The translations under genes were made by a program, and so were the position numbers. DNA of 64,000 nt from Ornithorhynchus anatinus (taxonomy: Eukaryota > Chordata > Mammalia > Monotremata > Ornithorhynchidae). Each line of letters starts with the position of its first letter. Position 1 is the stretch's first letter. A model generated the notes under the pieces. That model was not told where the DNA came from and ran no database searches. It saw only the letters and a program-made list of their open reading frames with translations. The stretch lies in assembly GCF_004115215.2 (NCBI RefSeq), contig NC_041745.1, positions 44,388,377 to 44,452,376 of the forward strand, read 5' to 3'. Positions 28,701 through 40,347 of this stretch are shown here, in pieces.

Positions 28701-31391
28701 CTGCGTGACCTTGGGCACGTCACTTAACTTCTCTGTGCCTCAGTTCCCTCATCTGTAAAATGGGGATGAAGACTGTGAGCCCCAGGTGGAAGAGGGTCTA
28801 CGTCCGACCCGATTTGCTTGTATCCACCCTAGTCCTTAGTACGGTCCCAGGCACGTAATAAGTGCTTAATAAATACCGTTTATTATTATCATCTCTTTTT
28901 AAGATACTGCTGGGAACGATGGGAGAGATGGAGCGGCGGGGGAGATTTTAGGGAGATCATACCTGATAGATTAGGTTTTCTCAATAAAGTAAGTGGCCGG
29001 GTCATTGGGGCAAGAGATGGGGGAGGCGGGGGGACGGAGTTTGAGGAGGTAGTTAAGAATCTGGAACAACTGGCGAGGGCGGTGGGCACGAGGGTCAAAG
29101 ATGGAGAAATAATTTTGCCAGGCAGAGGAGGGAGCAGAGTTAAAGCACACAAGGATCAAGTTGAAGTGGACGAGTTTGGCCTGATATCTCCAGGAGTCGG
29201 CCTCAGGGACCCTCTTGGTGGCCGGGGAGGGCCCCCCCGGCCCGTCGGGGCCGCTCGGGCAGTCCTCCCGGCCGGCGGGCCCTTCCCGGGGCTCTCGGCC
29301 CGCGGCCTGCAGGGAGTCGGGCGTTAGGAGGGACTGCCCGACTGCCTTATTTTTCAGTCGAAGCCCGAGGTCCAGTTTGCCCCATCTTTCGATGAGGAAA
29401 CCTCAGATTTGCGCGACTCCTCTGCAGACAAGGCGGCAGGTAAATCTGGTCTCTTTGTCCGAAGTCGGTACGGCGTCTGCCGGCGTGTCGCTCCGGTTTC
29501 GGCAGAATGGCCCGAATTCGGCGGGAAACGTGTAACCTTTTTCCCCCGCCCTTCCCGAAGTCGACTTTGAGCCCAGCTTTTGTTAGACTCCCCGAGGCTT
29601 AGAGCGGCAGCTCCTGGAGGGCGGACAGAGGGTTCCTTTCTTGGTTCTGCCAAGCCTTTCCAAGAGCTCGGCCTCACGCCCGGTGCTCAGCGGGCGCTCG
29701 GTAGAGAGCGCCGACCGGAGCACGCCTTCTCGGGTCCCGCAGCACCGCAGCCGGGAAGCTCGCAGACGCGCAGAGGCTCCTGGGAAGACGGGGAAAACGG
29801 CGGCAGCTTTTTCAAATGCCTCTCGATGTACGTAGCCCCCGCGGGTCGGCGGTGCAGTGGAGGGGGGCTTGAGCGCGAGGCCGAGGTCCCCGTGACTGGT
29901 CCTCCGAGCGGGAAATGCCGTGACTGGCCCGTGGTGTCCCGTGGCCCGCTGGGGCTTATTGTGCCGTAGCTCATCCCAGCCAATACCACCACACGCTGTG
30001 CCTCCGTAGCCTACCGGGGATGGTGGAGATCAGGGGGCCGCGCGGGGGGTTGGACCCGGGCCTATCTTGGTCCGTGAGGAAGGGATTTTTGCTGTGAACT
30101 GCCGGGGACGGAGCAGCGAGAGGGAGCCACTGCGGGCCGTAAACCTGGCCTGACGTGACCGGGCAACCCCGGGCACCGGTGGGGCGGACTGCCTGCTCTC
30201 CCAGTGGAGGAAAAGCGGAGCGTTTTCCCTCCGAGGAGCGGCAGTCCCCCACTGGCGCCCCGCTGGAGGGCCGGAGGGCGTGGGCTGAGATCACGGGGCC
30301 ACCTTGGTTCTCTCATAGAGAAGACCAGACGATCCCACCCCCTCCCCGGCATCGACCGAGCCTTGGGCTGGGCGTCCTGGCCCTTGAGGACCTCCGCTGG
30401 CGCCACCCTGGTGGCTTAGGGCGATCTGCTCCAAGATGGGGGCCGGGCAGCGTTGCGCACGTGTGGGTGCGCGAGTGAGTGGGCGGGTGGGTGGGTGCCC
30501 CCGGGGTATGGCGGCCTCCCATTTCCCAGCTCAGCCGAGCCAGCCTCTGGTGACTGCGTCTGCCCCCGATGCAGAAATTCCGGCTGGATCCTGACCACGA
30601 CACTGGTCCTGTCCGTCCTGGTGCTGCTGTGGATCTGCTGCGCCACCGTCGCCACCGCGGTGGAACAGTACGTGCCGACGGAGGTGAGCCGGCGGGGGGA
30701 CCCGAGGGCGAGGCTCGGCAGTCGGCTCCGAGGTGCCGATTCTGGCTCCCGGAGGGGTGTGCGTTTGTCCTCCTTGGGAGCGGGGGCGCCCGTCTCCCCG
30801 GCCCCGTCGGAACGCTGCCTGTAACGGGGCTCCAGCCGCTGTGTCCGTTGAAGGCCGGCGTGCCGGTGGTGCTGGAGACGGGCTGGGGCCGTGTCCCAAC
30901 CCGGAGAGACGGGCCCTGGGATTCGGGTTGGGGCCGGGCGTCCGCTGGGACCCAGGTTTCCGATTGGGCGTCCGCGGGCCCCGGGCGCCGGGTCCCGTCG
31001 GTCCCGCCCAGCTGAGTGGGAAGTCCGGGGTGGCGTTGCCATTCCCGGTGGTGGTGGTGATGGTTCTGCCGCACGCAGAGGCCCACGGTGCGCAGAGCGC
31101 TGTGTGGGGGACGCTCCTGGGCGGGGGCCTGAAACCTCGAACCCCCCCGAAGATCGAGGCGGACCTCGGGCACGGGAGCCGCCCCCGGGGAGGGCCGGCC
31201 GGTGCGACGGCCGCCACCCCCTCGCTGTCTTGCAGAAGCTGAGCATCTACGGAGACTGGGAGGCGGCCAACTCGCCCAAGCTGAGCCGGTACCCGGCGTC
31301 GGCCCTGCTGGTGGTGCGCTGCCAGGCCGAGGAGCCGGGGGAAGCGGGGCCCCTCCCCGCCAAAGTCGATCTGGCTCGCTCGGAAATCTAA
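19765..31391 (+). CDS. TMEM59: Transmembrane protein 59, complete
   Basis: Eight exons: 19765-19923, 26204-26309, 26852-26946, 27127-27279, 29358-29439, 29743-29827, 30575-30683 and 31236-31391, encoding 314 residues (human 323 from memory). All borders are GT-AG and phases agree. It is a type I membrane glycoprotein of Golgi and late endosomes. The family modulates glycosylation and trafficking in the Golgi, and its cytoplasmic tail can recruit ATG16L1. Visible parts: a signal peptide with a polyalanine run; the Cys-rich luminal block ([50 protein letters not shown]); an N-glycosylation site [17 protein letters not shown]; the membrane segment [20 protein letters not shown]; and tail [20 protein letters not shown] ending SEI. 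Exons 5-6 (luminal linker) diverge most from human. Intron 1 is 6.3 kb and packed with SINEs. Confidence 0.96.
20105..25735. mobile_element. SINE/L2 cluster filling TMEM59 intron 1
   Basis: About 25 Mon-1-type copies on both strands with a few L2 tails. Clear copies: 20235-20348 (+), 20349-20590 (-), 20778-21035 (-), 21036-21290 (-), 21425-21680 (+), 21681-21935 (+), 22305-22470 (-), 22515-22770 (-), 22790-22945 (-), 23640-23835 (-), 24245-24515 (+), 25005-25270 (+), 25460-25730 (+). L2: 22945-23115 (-), 23250-23600 (+), 24000-24115 (+). Neighbouring copies in opposite orientation could form long hairpins in the pre-mRNA. Confidence 0.88.
27745..29200 (-). mobile_element. L2 LINE with open reading frame 2 remnants, split by a Mon-1 SINE
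   Basis: The 3' tail is at 27745-27900, followed on the minus strand by decayed ORF2 C-terminal words ([35 protein letters not shown]) and further 5' words ([12 protein letters not shown]). A plus-strand SINE (28614-28895) interrupts it. In TMEM59 intron 4. Confidence 0.8.
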
Positions 31392-31821
31392 GTTTGCTTC
31401 ACAGGGGCCGGAGTTCATTTCGACAGATCGTGACTCTGCGTTGCGGGCGGTGGGAGGGGCGGGGGGGATCCTCTGGGGTGTGGCGGGGTTCGGGTTGGGG
31501 GGGAGGCGCCCCGCGGGGACGGGGACGGCCGCCGCCTCGGGGCCCTCCGCGCCCTCCGGCCACGGCCGGGAGGTGGGGCGGCGGCCATCCGCCGTCTCAT
31601 CCGCCGTAGCTGTAGCCGCTTGTCGCGGGTGCCTGCGACCGCGCTTTCTCTTTCTGCTGTCTGCCGAGACCGTAAGCACGTGGTCCTGGCGGGCTGCCGG
31701 CCCACAGGGGGTTAAAAAAAAAAAAAAGGCGGGCCGGGGGTGATGTTGCAGCTCCATCGGGGCTCCCCAAATCTGAGATTGGCCACTGAAGGGGGGCTAG
31801 CTTGAGCTGAAAACGGAAATC

Positions 31822-31827
31822 ATTAAA
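31822..31827 (+). terminator. Poly(A) signal ATTAAA of TMEM59
   Basis: ATTAAA about 430 bases past the stop, followed within 10-15 bases by a GT-rich stretch (gtgtctgt). The 3' UTR also holds a run of 14 A at about 31715-31728. Confidence 0.65.
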
Positions 31828-31839
31828 GCGGTGTCTGTC

Positions 31840-33417
31840 CCACGCGGTGTGCAGAAACTCTTTCCCGGGCCCGGCGAGGAACCGAGCTTGCTCCCGCGCG
31901 GTCGGGTCGGAGGGGGCTCTCTCCGCCCTCGCCCGGCCCCTTCAGGGGCGGCGGCCGCGGCCTCTCTTCCCGCTCTGGCCTGCTTGGCACCTCCCAGGGC
32001 TTCGATGCTCCGGAGTCCCTTGGAGCAAAGCAGGGGTTTGGAAGGGTTGGGGGGCCTTCCTGGCCAGGAACCAGGAATGGGCCGGTGATCGCATCTTGAG
32101 TTGGGCCCTTAGTGGCCGGACAGACCTCTCCCCCATTTAATCTCTTTCCCACCTCGGTCGGCTCAAACCCTCGCCGGCTCCCCGACCCGGGCATCGGTCG
32201 GGTGGCCGGTCCCGCGGACCGATCTGCGGAGGGAAGGCGAGGGAGACCCGCCGTCTCTCCGTGTCGGCGTCAGGCCTCGGCCCCGGCGGCTCCCTTGGGG
32301 ACCGCGCCCCTCTGGGTGGAGAGGGAACGGGAGGGGGACGCTGAGGGGAGGGGTCCTCTCCGGCCCCGCTGACTCTCATAATGGGTGGGCGGCGCAGATG
32401 CCGTTTGGCCGTCGGGTGCCGACGGGCAGGGCACCTTGCCGCCAGTGCGGTCCGGGCGGGGTCGGGCCGCCGGCTTCCGTCGAGGGAGGAAGAGAAAGAA
32501 AAGTGCAATCGGCATCCGGATAAAGCCACGTGTGGCCCAGCACCTATCGTGGGGGGCTCGGGGAGGAAGGCATAACGCCACGTCGTCTTATCCGACCTTC
32601 CGCCTCGATGTGGGACCTGGACAGGTGACCTCCCCCCCTGCACGCGAAAGGTCCGGGCCCCAGGCGGTCCACTCCTCGACCTCTGTCCCCTCGTGGCGGG
32701 ATGTCTGCCGTGTCCCGTCGCCCGGGTGTCCGCCGGCTGTGACCGCTATCCTGTTAAATCCCGACTTCCCGTGGGCTTTGCCCGCCTCCCCTCCGAGGTC
32801 CTCGCCCGCTCCCCGGAATGCTTCGCCGCGTAGCCGGACCCGCCGGGCCCCCCCCCCCAGCCGGCCCAGGAGAGGACCGGCCCGCGTGACATCGCCGGCC
32901 ACGGGGTCCCGGAGCGGTGGACGGGTTGGGAGGAAGCGCGGGGGCTGCCGCGGAGGGTGGGGATGGGGGCAGAGCAGGCGGCCCCTGAAGGATCGGACTA
33001 TCTGGGTCAGTCTGCTGCCCTCGTCGCTCAACGATCGTCTGAGCAGCGGGTGAGTACAACAGGATTAGTAGATAGGATCTCCCTGCCCCCGGGGACCTGG
33101 CAGTCTGGCAGGGAGAGACGGGCATTAAAATCATTTTCGGGTACGAGGAAGCCGTGGGTCTAAATGATAGAAGTGCGAGGGCCTGGGGGTGTGAGTGAGT
33201 GGTCAGGTGAGGTGGAAGTGTTGAAGTGGCGGTTGTGAGGGGATGGGGTGGGCTTCTAGGAGAGATGGTTTACAAATGTCACTATAGTAGTGTCTGTCTC
33301 TGGTGAGGGAGAGAGCGAGAGGTTGTCATCGTGGGCAGGGTGTGTGTGTTTATTGTGCTACTGCGAGTGTTTAGTACAGTGCTTTGCATAAAGTGAGCGC
33401 TCAGTAAATATGATTGA

Positions 33418-33463
<46 letters not shown>

Positions 33464-34235
33464 ATGTGTTAAAGAAGCAGTTGGATATGTTGTAGTGGGT
33501 TGGGGGGAGTGGAGGCTTGCCTTGAGGTCCCAGGAGTGCTCTGTGATTTAGGTTGAGCGATTTCACAAGCTTAGAGTCATCTTAAGTGTTCCTGTCATTG
33601 AGAACGGAGTCAGAAGGGCCAGGGGCTTTAGAGGAGGGGGAGAACGAGGACTGGGAAGGACCATCCAAAGACCACCCCATTTGGGGGTCTCTTCAGCCCA
33701 GGTGGGAAACTCCCTTTCCAGACCTGGTGCTGGCCCTGGCCTTGGTGGTCTTCTGTCTGGGCTTCAGTTTCCTCAGTGGTACAGGGGATAAAACCGTGTG
33801 CCGGCGGGGGTGCCGTGAGGACCCGAATGACCCCTAAGGGACGTGGGCCAGCACCGGCGGAGCCAAAGCCCTGGAGCAAGTCGAGGTATTAGGGTACAGG
33901 GCGGGCGGAACCCTCAGGTCCACAGGGGCGTCTCGGGTGGGATCCCTGCCCCTCTGGGGCCCGCCATCCCGGGAGCCGCCTCGGAGCGGCGGGCCCGGGC
34001 GGCTGAGGGTAGAGGACCGCTGGGCCGAGGGCCGCGGCAGCAGGCGGGCCGCATCCGGCCAGGACGGAACCGAGGGCGGCAGGCCGGCGGGCCGCGGGGC
34101 CGTCACCGGGGCTCCCCGCCGTCATCACCCAGCTGTGGATCCTACTGAAACTCGTAGTTAAAAATCCTGGGGAAAGGGGTGTCGGGGCTTGGGCGGGCGA
34201 GTTGCGGTCACGTCTCGTCTCCCTTGACCCGGCCC
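31840..34235. other. Intergenic TMEM59-LDLRAD1: no gene recognised
   Basis: GC-rich unique sequence up to about 33.0 kb, without splice-bounded reading frames that I recognise. From about 33.04 kb there are weak L2 remnants, an L2 3' tail at 33340-33420 and a TG microsatellite at about 33419-33458. From 33.46 to 34.24 kb nothing beyond unique sequence was identified. Confidence 0.5.
33419..33458. repeat. (TG)n microsatellite
   Basis: About 40 bases of uninterrupted TG, growing directly out of the 3' end of an L2 tail (gattgaatg, then TG repeats). Confidence 0.95.
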
Positions 34236-34239
34236 GGTG

Positions 34240-34495
34240 CTGATAATTATGGTATTTGTTAAGCGCTCGCAATGTGCCAAGCACTGTTCTAAGTGTTGGG
34301 GAATATACAAGGCAATGAGGTGGTCCCACATGGGGCTCACAGTCTTAATCACCATTTTATAGATGAGGTAACAGGGACAGAGAAGCGAAGCAGCTTGCCC
34401 TAGGTCACATAGCAGACAAGTGGCGGCGCTGGGATTAGAGCCCAGGTCCTCTGACCGCCAAGCCCATGCTCTTTCCACTAAGCCACTCTGCTGGA
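34240..34495 (-). mobile_element. Mon-1-type SINE
   Basis: ttatggtatttgttaagcgc to actaagccactctgctgg. Upstream of LDLRAD1 exon 1. Confidence 0.9.
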
Positions 34496-34774
34496 CACGG
34501 GGAGAGGTGTGAGCTCAGGTGGCCACCCCTATCTCCTTGTCTCCCCCACCCCGGCCCCGCAAAACCACCATTCCTTGGATGTCGACTTGGGTACTGAGGG
34601 GGTTAACGCTGTCCGTGCATCTCCCGCCTTCCCCCCCAACCCCCCCGCCACTCTAGCAACGGCCCCTCCTGCCCGCCCACCCCAGAACACACCCCGAAAC
34701 ATACCGGCAACCCGACCGGCCGTGTGCCGCCCTTGGGGACGGGCACGAAGCGGCCGCAAGATCGGGGCCTGCCC

Positions 34775-37526
34775 ATGACCAGGGTTTCTCCACAGGTAAA
34801 GCGAGCAGGGTCGAGACCAGGACCCTCGGGAAGCCCCACCCGCAAATCTAGTTCCCAAGGGAATCCGGACCGGGGCGCGGGCTGGGGGCGGGAGGCGGTC
34901 ACCGCTGGGGGTGGGACGCGTAAAGGCTTGGAGGGGACGGCGCAGGGGCACGGGCTGGGGTACGATGGGACGGGGGTACGTGCGGGGGCACGGGCTGGGG
35001 TATGCCCGGGCCCGGCGGAGGGGGCCAGCCGGAGTAGCCCACGGCTTCTACTCGCGTCACAGCAGCGGCTGGATGGAGAGTTGGGGGGTCCCGCCCCGCC
35101 CTTGCGCGGGGAAGGAGGTAACACCCCATCCCCTCAAACATCTGCCCTGGCCCTCCATGCTCCCGCCGCTGCCCTGTCCTGACCTCTGCCCATCCCTTGC
35201 CCCTCTGGGGTGGGCCCCGCCCCTCCCTTCGCCCTCCGAGCCCCCTCCCCTCACCCCCTGCAGCTCCTCCCTTCCTTTCACTCCCTGCTCCCCTTGTCCA
35301 GCCCTTTCCCCCAAGTCACAAGATCCCTCTAGGTAGTAAGCTCCTCGTGGGCACGTTTGGGTCTGTTACTATTACTAACTCCGTTCCCTTGTATTTTCCC
35401 AAGGGCTTAGTACAATGCTTCATCCAGCCAGGGCTCAATAAATATCGACTGATTCTCCACCATCTCCCCTCATCCTCTTTCCCAACCTCTGCCCCCTCAC
35501 TCCGCAGCCAATAGAGCAGTCCAATCAATCAGTGGTATTTATTGAGTGTTGACTGTGCAGAGCACTGTACTAAGCTCTTGGGAGAGTCTGATGTAGCAGA
35601 GTCGGTAGATACAATTCCTGCTCACGAGGAGCTGACAGCCTTAAGGGACTACGGTGGCCTCACCCTGCCCATCCTCCTGGGAGGCCGGGGGTCCCGGGGG
35701 GCAGGGGACGGGGCCCGCGTCGAGCCAGAGGCCCGACGCCGCGCTGCCCGGGGTGACCTCTCCCTCGCGTCGTGTCCGGGGGCAGACCGTCGGAGGGAGC
35801 CCCGGCTCCCGGCCTGCTGCAGCCGCAAAGGCGCGGGCGTCGTTACCGCCGCCGGGCTGCTGCTGGGGGTCATCGCCGCCGCCACCGTGCTCTTCGCCAG
35901 CTTCGGGCTCCCCACCCCGGATCCAGGTCAGGCCCCGCTGCCGCCTCCCACCTCGACCCCTGTGCCCCCGGCCCCGACCCTGCACAGCCGGACGGGGTGG
36001 GGACGGAGCCAGGCCGGCCTCGTTTTTTGTCTCTCCGTCTTCAAGGGTTCACGTTAAGCGCTTACTGTGTGTCAGACACTGTTCTGAGCACTGGGGTAGG
36101 TACAGGTCAATCAGGTCGGATACAGTCCTTGACCCGCATGGGGCTCACAGTCTAAGTAGGAACTAGAACAGGTAGCGAGTCCCCGTTTTACAGTTGGGGA
36201 AACTGGGGCACGGTGAAGTTAAGTGACCTGCTTGAGGTCACGCAGCAAGCAGTCGGCAGAGCCTGGATTAGAACACTGGTCCTTCCGACTCCCAGGTCTG
36301 TGTTCTCTGCACTAGGCCGTGCCGCTTCTCATTTAACCCTGCTGGGCCCTGGCCGCCTCTCTAGATCCACAGCCCCCCTCCCTTCCTCCCTCCCCTGACC
36401 CCGTGACAGGAGCCGGCCCGCCGGCCCGCCCGGGAGATGGGAGGTCGTTTCCCGGCCGAGGGGAAGGGCCCGTGTCGTTCCCCCTCCCCGGCCAAACCCT
36501 GCCTGCGCAGCCCCGGTGCCTCGACCTGGGTGACCTCTGATCTCCACTGTGGGGGCCCGGGGCTCGGTGACCTCTGACCCTCCCTTCCAGGGCCCCGGGC
36601 CTGCGTGAGCAGGGAGAACCGGACGGGCTTTCTGTGCGATGACCGGGAGACCTGCATCCCGGCCCGGAAGGTCTGCGACCGCCTCCGACACTGTGCCCGC
36701 GGGGAGGACGAGGCCCACGCGCTGTGCAGTGAGGGTCGAGGACGCCGGGGGAGCCTGGGGGGTGGGGGACGGGAGCTGTAGGGTCGGGGGACCGGGCCCG
36801 CTGGGAGGACCAGGACGTGGCGCCCTGTGGTGAGGGCCGGGGGCCGCCGCGGGGGCGTCTGAAGGCCTGAGGGGCAGGGGTGTGTCTCGGGGCCTGGCCC
36901 GGGCTTTTCGGCGCAGGCCCCCCGCCTCCGTTTCCCACAGACGACCCTCCGCGCAGCCTCCCCGGGTTCCTGCTTTTCTCGTGCGGCCGCCCTGGTGGCT
37001 GGGTGTACGCCGACCAGCGCTGCGATGGCGTCAACCACTGCGGGGACTGCTCCGATGAGCTCGGACCCCGTGAGTCTCGGGCCCCCCGGAGGCGGGGGCG
37101 CAAGGGGAATAGGCCTCCGTGCCCCGGGCTCCCGGGAGAGTACGGGCCGGTTCCGGGACGCAGCAAGAGACCGGCGGAACGTGGCCGTGTAGCAGGAGGA
37201 GGGGGACCTCGGGGACAAATAACAGAAGCCCCTGCAGAGCCCGGGGGGGGGGGGCGGGCCCGAATGACCAGGGAGCCAAGAGCGAGGGCTCGGAGGAGGA
37301 GCCCCTCCCTCCCGTGTCTCGGCTGGGCCCCTCCCCTTGCCTGCCCCCCTCCAGCTCAGCCCCCTTCCCCCCTCCAGGTGCCGACTGTCCACCCTGTGGG
37401 CCTCAGGGGTGGCCCTGCCCCTCCACCTTCTACCAGTTCTGCGGGTGTGTCCCCCGACACCTGTGCCGGGACCAAGTCCAGCACTGCAGCGACTGGTCGG
37501 ACGAGTTCGTCTGCACCCGCGCGTGA
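34775..37526 (+). CDS. LDLRAD1: Low-density lipoprotein receptor class A domain-containing protein 1
   Basis: Exons: 34775-34795, 35063-35117, 35786-35926, 36591-36728, 36941-37069 and 37378-37526, encoding 210 residues (human 205 from memory). Exons 3-6 are secure; they follow one another in phase 1 with GT-AG borders. Exon 3 has CCSRKG then a membrane segment (VVTAAGLLLGVIAAATVLFA). Three LDL receptor class A repeats follow: RACVSRENRTGFLCDD, DQRCDGVNHCGDCSDELG and HLCRDQVQHCSDWSDEFVC. Repeats two and three keep the acidic calcium-binding CSDE / DWSDE type ends. In repeat one the acidic end is replaced by HCARGEDEAHALC, much as in human. Topology should be type II. Exon 1 is only seven codons (MTRVSPQ, compare human MNKVFPQ) and exon 2 (18 codons) is the least certain; an acceptor three bases later is possible. 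The ligand is unknown. Confidence 0.88.
35322..35645. mobile_element. Two L2 tails in opposite orientation
   Basis: Plus copy 35322-35455 and minus copy 35521-35645, in LDLRAD1 intron 2. Confidence 0.8.
36048..36335 (-). mobile_element. Mon-1/MIR-like SINE
   Basis: gttaagcgcttactgtgtgt to aggccgtgccgcttctc, diverged, in LDLRAD1 intron 3. Confidence 0.85.
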
Positions 37527-37659
37527 CGGCCCTCGGCAGTACAACCCCACCTGTCCGGCCCACGGGTGTCGTCGTCACCAGGACGGTTGGAGGAACTGAG
37601 TGCCGGTCAACCTCAGGGTCAGGGGTAGACCGACACGGCTGACTCTCCCCTCTCCTTCC

Positions 37660-37945
37660 ATCCGTGGTATTTATTGAGCCCTTACTGGCCGCAGAGCACT
37701 CTACTCAGTGGGCAAGTTACTCACCTTCTCTTGTGCCTCAGTTCCCTCTCAGCAAAATGGGGACTCAACAACCGTTCTCCCTCCTACTTAGACTGTGAGC
37801 CCCAACAGGGACCTGATTATCTTGTATCTACCCCAACGCTCAGCACAGTGCCTGGCACGTAGAAAGCGCTTAACAAATGCTACAATCATTATGATTACTT
37901 GGGAGAGTACCATACGAGAGCAGGGAGACGAGTTCCCTACCCACC
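37660..37945. mobile_element. Mon-1 SINE inserted in a reverse L2 tail
   Basis: L2 words at 37660-37705 and 37900-37945 flank a 5' truncated plus-strand SINE. Confidence 0.7.
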
Positions 37946-38564
37946 CTGAACTGAGTCTAGGGGGCTTCTGTAGTGACCCAGCCGAGGCCATTCGAAATCC
38001 TTGACTCTTCCCCTCTCCATCCCTGACTCCCCCCTTGTGACCCGGCACAGACCACCCCACACCTCTGAGACTCCTCTGTCCACCCCTCACTCTCCCCTAG
38101 TGACCCAGCAAGGACCATTCTTTCCCGAGTGACCCATCACGGCTGACTGAGCGAGAGGCTCAGCTGGCCCCCGGAGCTCCTGCCAGGGAAGAGGGTGCCA
38201 CTCCCCCAGTCGGCGCGCCGGCCCTCGGTGGACAGTGACCTGTTATCCTCCCAGACTCCAGTTTAAAGGTCTAATCTCTTTAATGAAGAGTTTGGTCAGG
38301 GTTCACCTGCTAGTCCTTAATCCAGCGGGTCAACCCCCCTCTTGCCACCGAGGTCCCCGTTTTCACCAACCGACCCCACCCGCTCGAACCTCTCCAGCCT
38401 CCTTCCACGAGCCCGGGGTTCTCAGGGCCTTCCTGGACCCCCGGTCCCGTCCCCTCTGAGTTTAACCACGGTCTGGCTGCCCCAGGTCACGGCAGCGGTG
38501 GGAGACGCTAGAGTGGCTGGGGACTTCCCTGAAGTTGCATATCTTGAGGGGAGGACCGTAGGTA

Positions 38565-39180
38565 ACGAGATAACCGTATTCTCCCAAGCGGTTGGTACGG
38601 TGCTCTGCGGAGCGAGCATTCAATACCGTTGATCATGAGGGCTCGCCTTCCCCGCCCCCCCTGTGGGAACCTCTCCCTCCCCCACTTCCAAAGTCCATAC
38701 CCTCCAGGGAGCCCTCCCTGTTTGCACCAAACCAGGTCCTGCCTTGACACACACCCACTCACACACACCTCTCTGCATCCCGGCCGCCCTACGCAAGTCC
38801 CTCCCAACCCGCTCGTTGCTTCCGTCTCCTCATTCTCACCGTCGACCCCTTGGCCCGCGTCCTCCCTCTTGCCGGGAATTCCCTCCCCCTTCACGTCTCC
38901 CTCATTTCCCCCACACTATTCGCTTTCCCTTCTGCATCGGCTCTGCACTTGGCCGCGTACCCCGTAAGCATCCGATACTCCTTCGGCCCTTGTGGCGCCC
39001 ACGCCTTTAGCCTTATACTCTGCCGCTCCCCCTAACGATAATTTATTTTTAGGTCTGTCTCCCCCAGTATAAACTACTTGAGGTGAGGGATTTTGCCTAT
39101 CAACTCGGTGTTCTGTACTCTCCCGGGAGCTCAGAACAGTACTCTGCACCCAATAAATGCTCTGTAAGTACCACTGATTG
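38565..39180 (+). mobile_element. L2 LINE 3' region
   Basis: A tail fragment at 38565-38637, then L2 3' sequence from about 38690 to a second tail ending gtaagtaccactgattg. Confidence 0.7.
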
Positions 39181-40155
39181 CCTCTCTTTGGTTACGTAGT
39201 TTTCCCTCTGGGCCCGCTCTGGGGATACACAGCTCTCTCTGTACCTGGGCCCCACTTCCTGGGCATACGGCTCTCTCCCTGGACCCGGGGCACACTCTTT
39301 AGGCGCACAGCCCTTTTCCTGGGTACGGGGCTCCGTGGACCCTCCCTCCCGCTCCCAAGCCCACCCATCAGAAGCAGCTCAACTTGGGACACCGAAGGCT
39401 TCATCTTTCCTGGGTCGCCGGTTTGAGGCCCGGTCCCGCCAGTGGACAGACAGCCCGGCAGTTTTCCCGGAACGGGTCCGGGGGCCCCATTCGCCCCCAC
39501 CTCAGCGTGAAGGCTGGGCCGAAGAAGGAGGCAGCCCACGATGGAAGAGAGCAGGCCGGAGGCCGGGGCGAACCACGTCCGACCCAAGCCCCGTGGCCGA
39601 TGGTGGGACCGGAGGGGGCAAGCAGCGTCAGCACCTTGGCCGCTAGACCTGTTCTGGGTCACCGGTCCAGGGGCACTGGCCCGGCAGAACGTGCGGCCAG
39701 CTGGGTGGGGGCTTCGGAGGGAATCCCGGAGAGACTGCGGAACGGGAGGCAGGGCACAAGGAGGGCGCCTAGCCCAGGGCCCTCTGATTTCCGGGCGAGG
39801 GTTCACTGAACAGCAGCGGCAGCAGGCCCAGACGCTGGTTCCTGCCAACTGGACGGAAGAGGAGGGAGGAGGCGGCGGCAGCACAAGTTCTGAGTCTGTG
39901 AAGCCAGCTGACCCACCACCTGTCCAGAACACCGCTGCCTGCCTCGCCCCCTTGGCCTCTGCCTCCCCGACCGAGCCGGGCACGGGCAGGGGACTGACCC
40001 CCCAATCTGGCTCCGGTCCTTCTGCGGATCGAAGCTCGGCCACGGGACTCACAAAGACTCGGGGATCCGCCGGGCCCCGGTGCCTCGCTGATCGGCCCCC
40101 GCAAGACCCGCCGCGCCCCCCGCGGTGCCCCGATTCCCGAAAGACGGCCGAAAGG

Positions 40156-40161
40156 TTTATT
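40156..40161 (-). terminator. Poly(A) signal AATAAA of LRRC42
   Basis: Minus-strand AATAAA about 190 bases past the LRRC42 stop codon. Confidence 0.65.
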
Positions 40162-40347
40162 GGAAAAATCATCCCATCCTAAAAATCTACAACAGAGGTG
40201 CCCCTGCCGTGACACCTCTGACACCGCTGCCCTCACCTCTGACACTGCCACCCCCCCCCCATTGCCCAAGTAGAAAAAGGGTTTTCTCTGCCGAAGCCAC
40301 GGCAACCCGTCGCCCGGGTTGCGACGGCCCCCGCCGCGACCCCCGGG

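Larger units (their letters stand above)
37540..40140. other. Intergenic LDLRAD1-LRRC42: repeats, no gene recognised
   Basis: Contents: a SINE nested in an L2 tail (37660-37945), a short stretch of the dispersed C-rich minisatellite (about 37999-38135), L2 3' sequence (38565-39180), and GC-rich unique DNA from 39.2 to 40.1 kb. No exon with family resemblance was seen. No clear LDLRAD1 poly(A) signal was found. Confidence 0.5.

Noticed and set aside
30531-31757. 408-residue minus-strand open frame opposite TMEM59 exons 7-8
   Set aside because: Low-complexity Pro/Arg/Ser protein antisense to well-supported exons; GC-rich shadow.
33586-33837. Possible first exon of LDLRAD1 encoding a hydrophobic stretch
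   Set aside because: No resemblance to the LDLRAD1 N-terminus; MTRVSPQ at 34775 with a donor fits instead. The sequence contains a MIR-like word (cttcagtttcctcagtgg).
39192-40182. Large open frames on both strands between LDLRAD1 and LRRC42
   Set aside because: No splice-consistent or family-like signal; composition alone explains the length. The region only contains the LRRC42 3' end and repeats.
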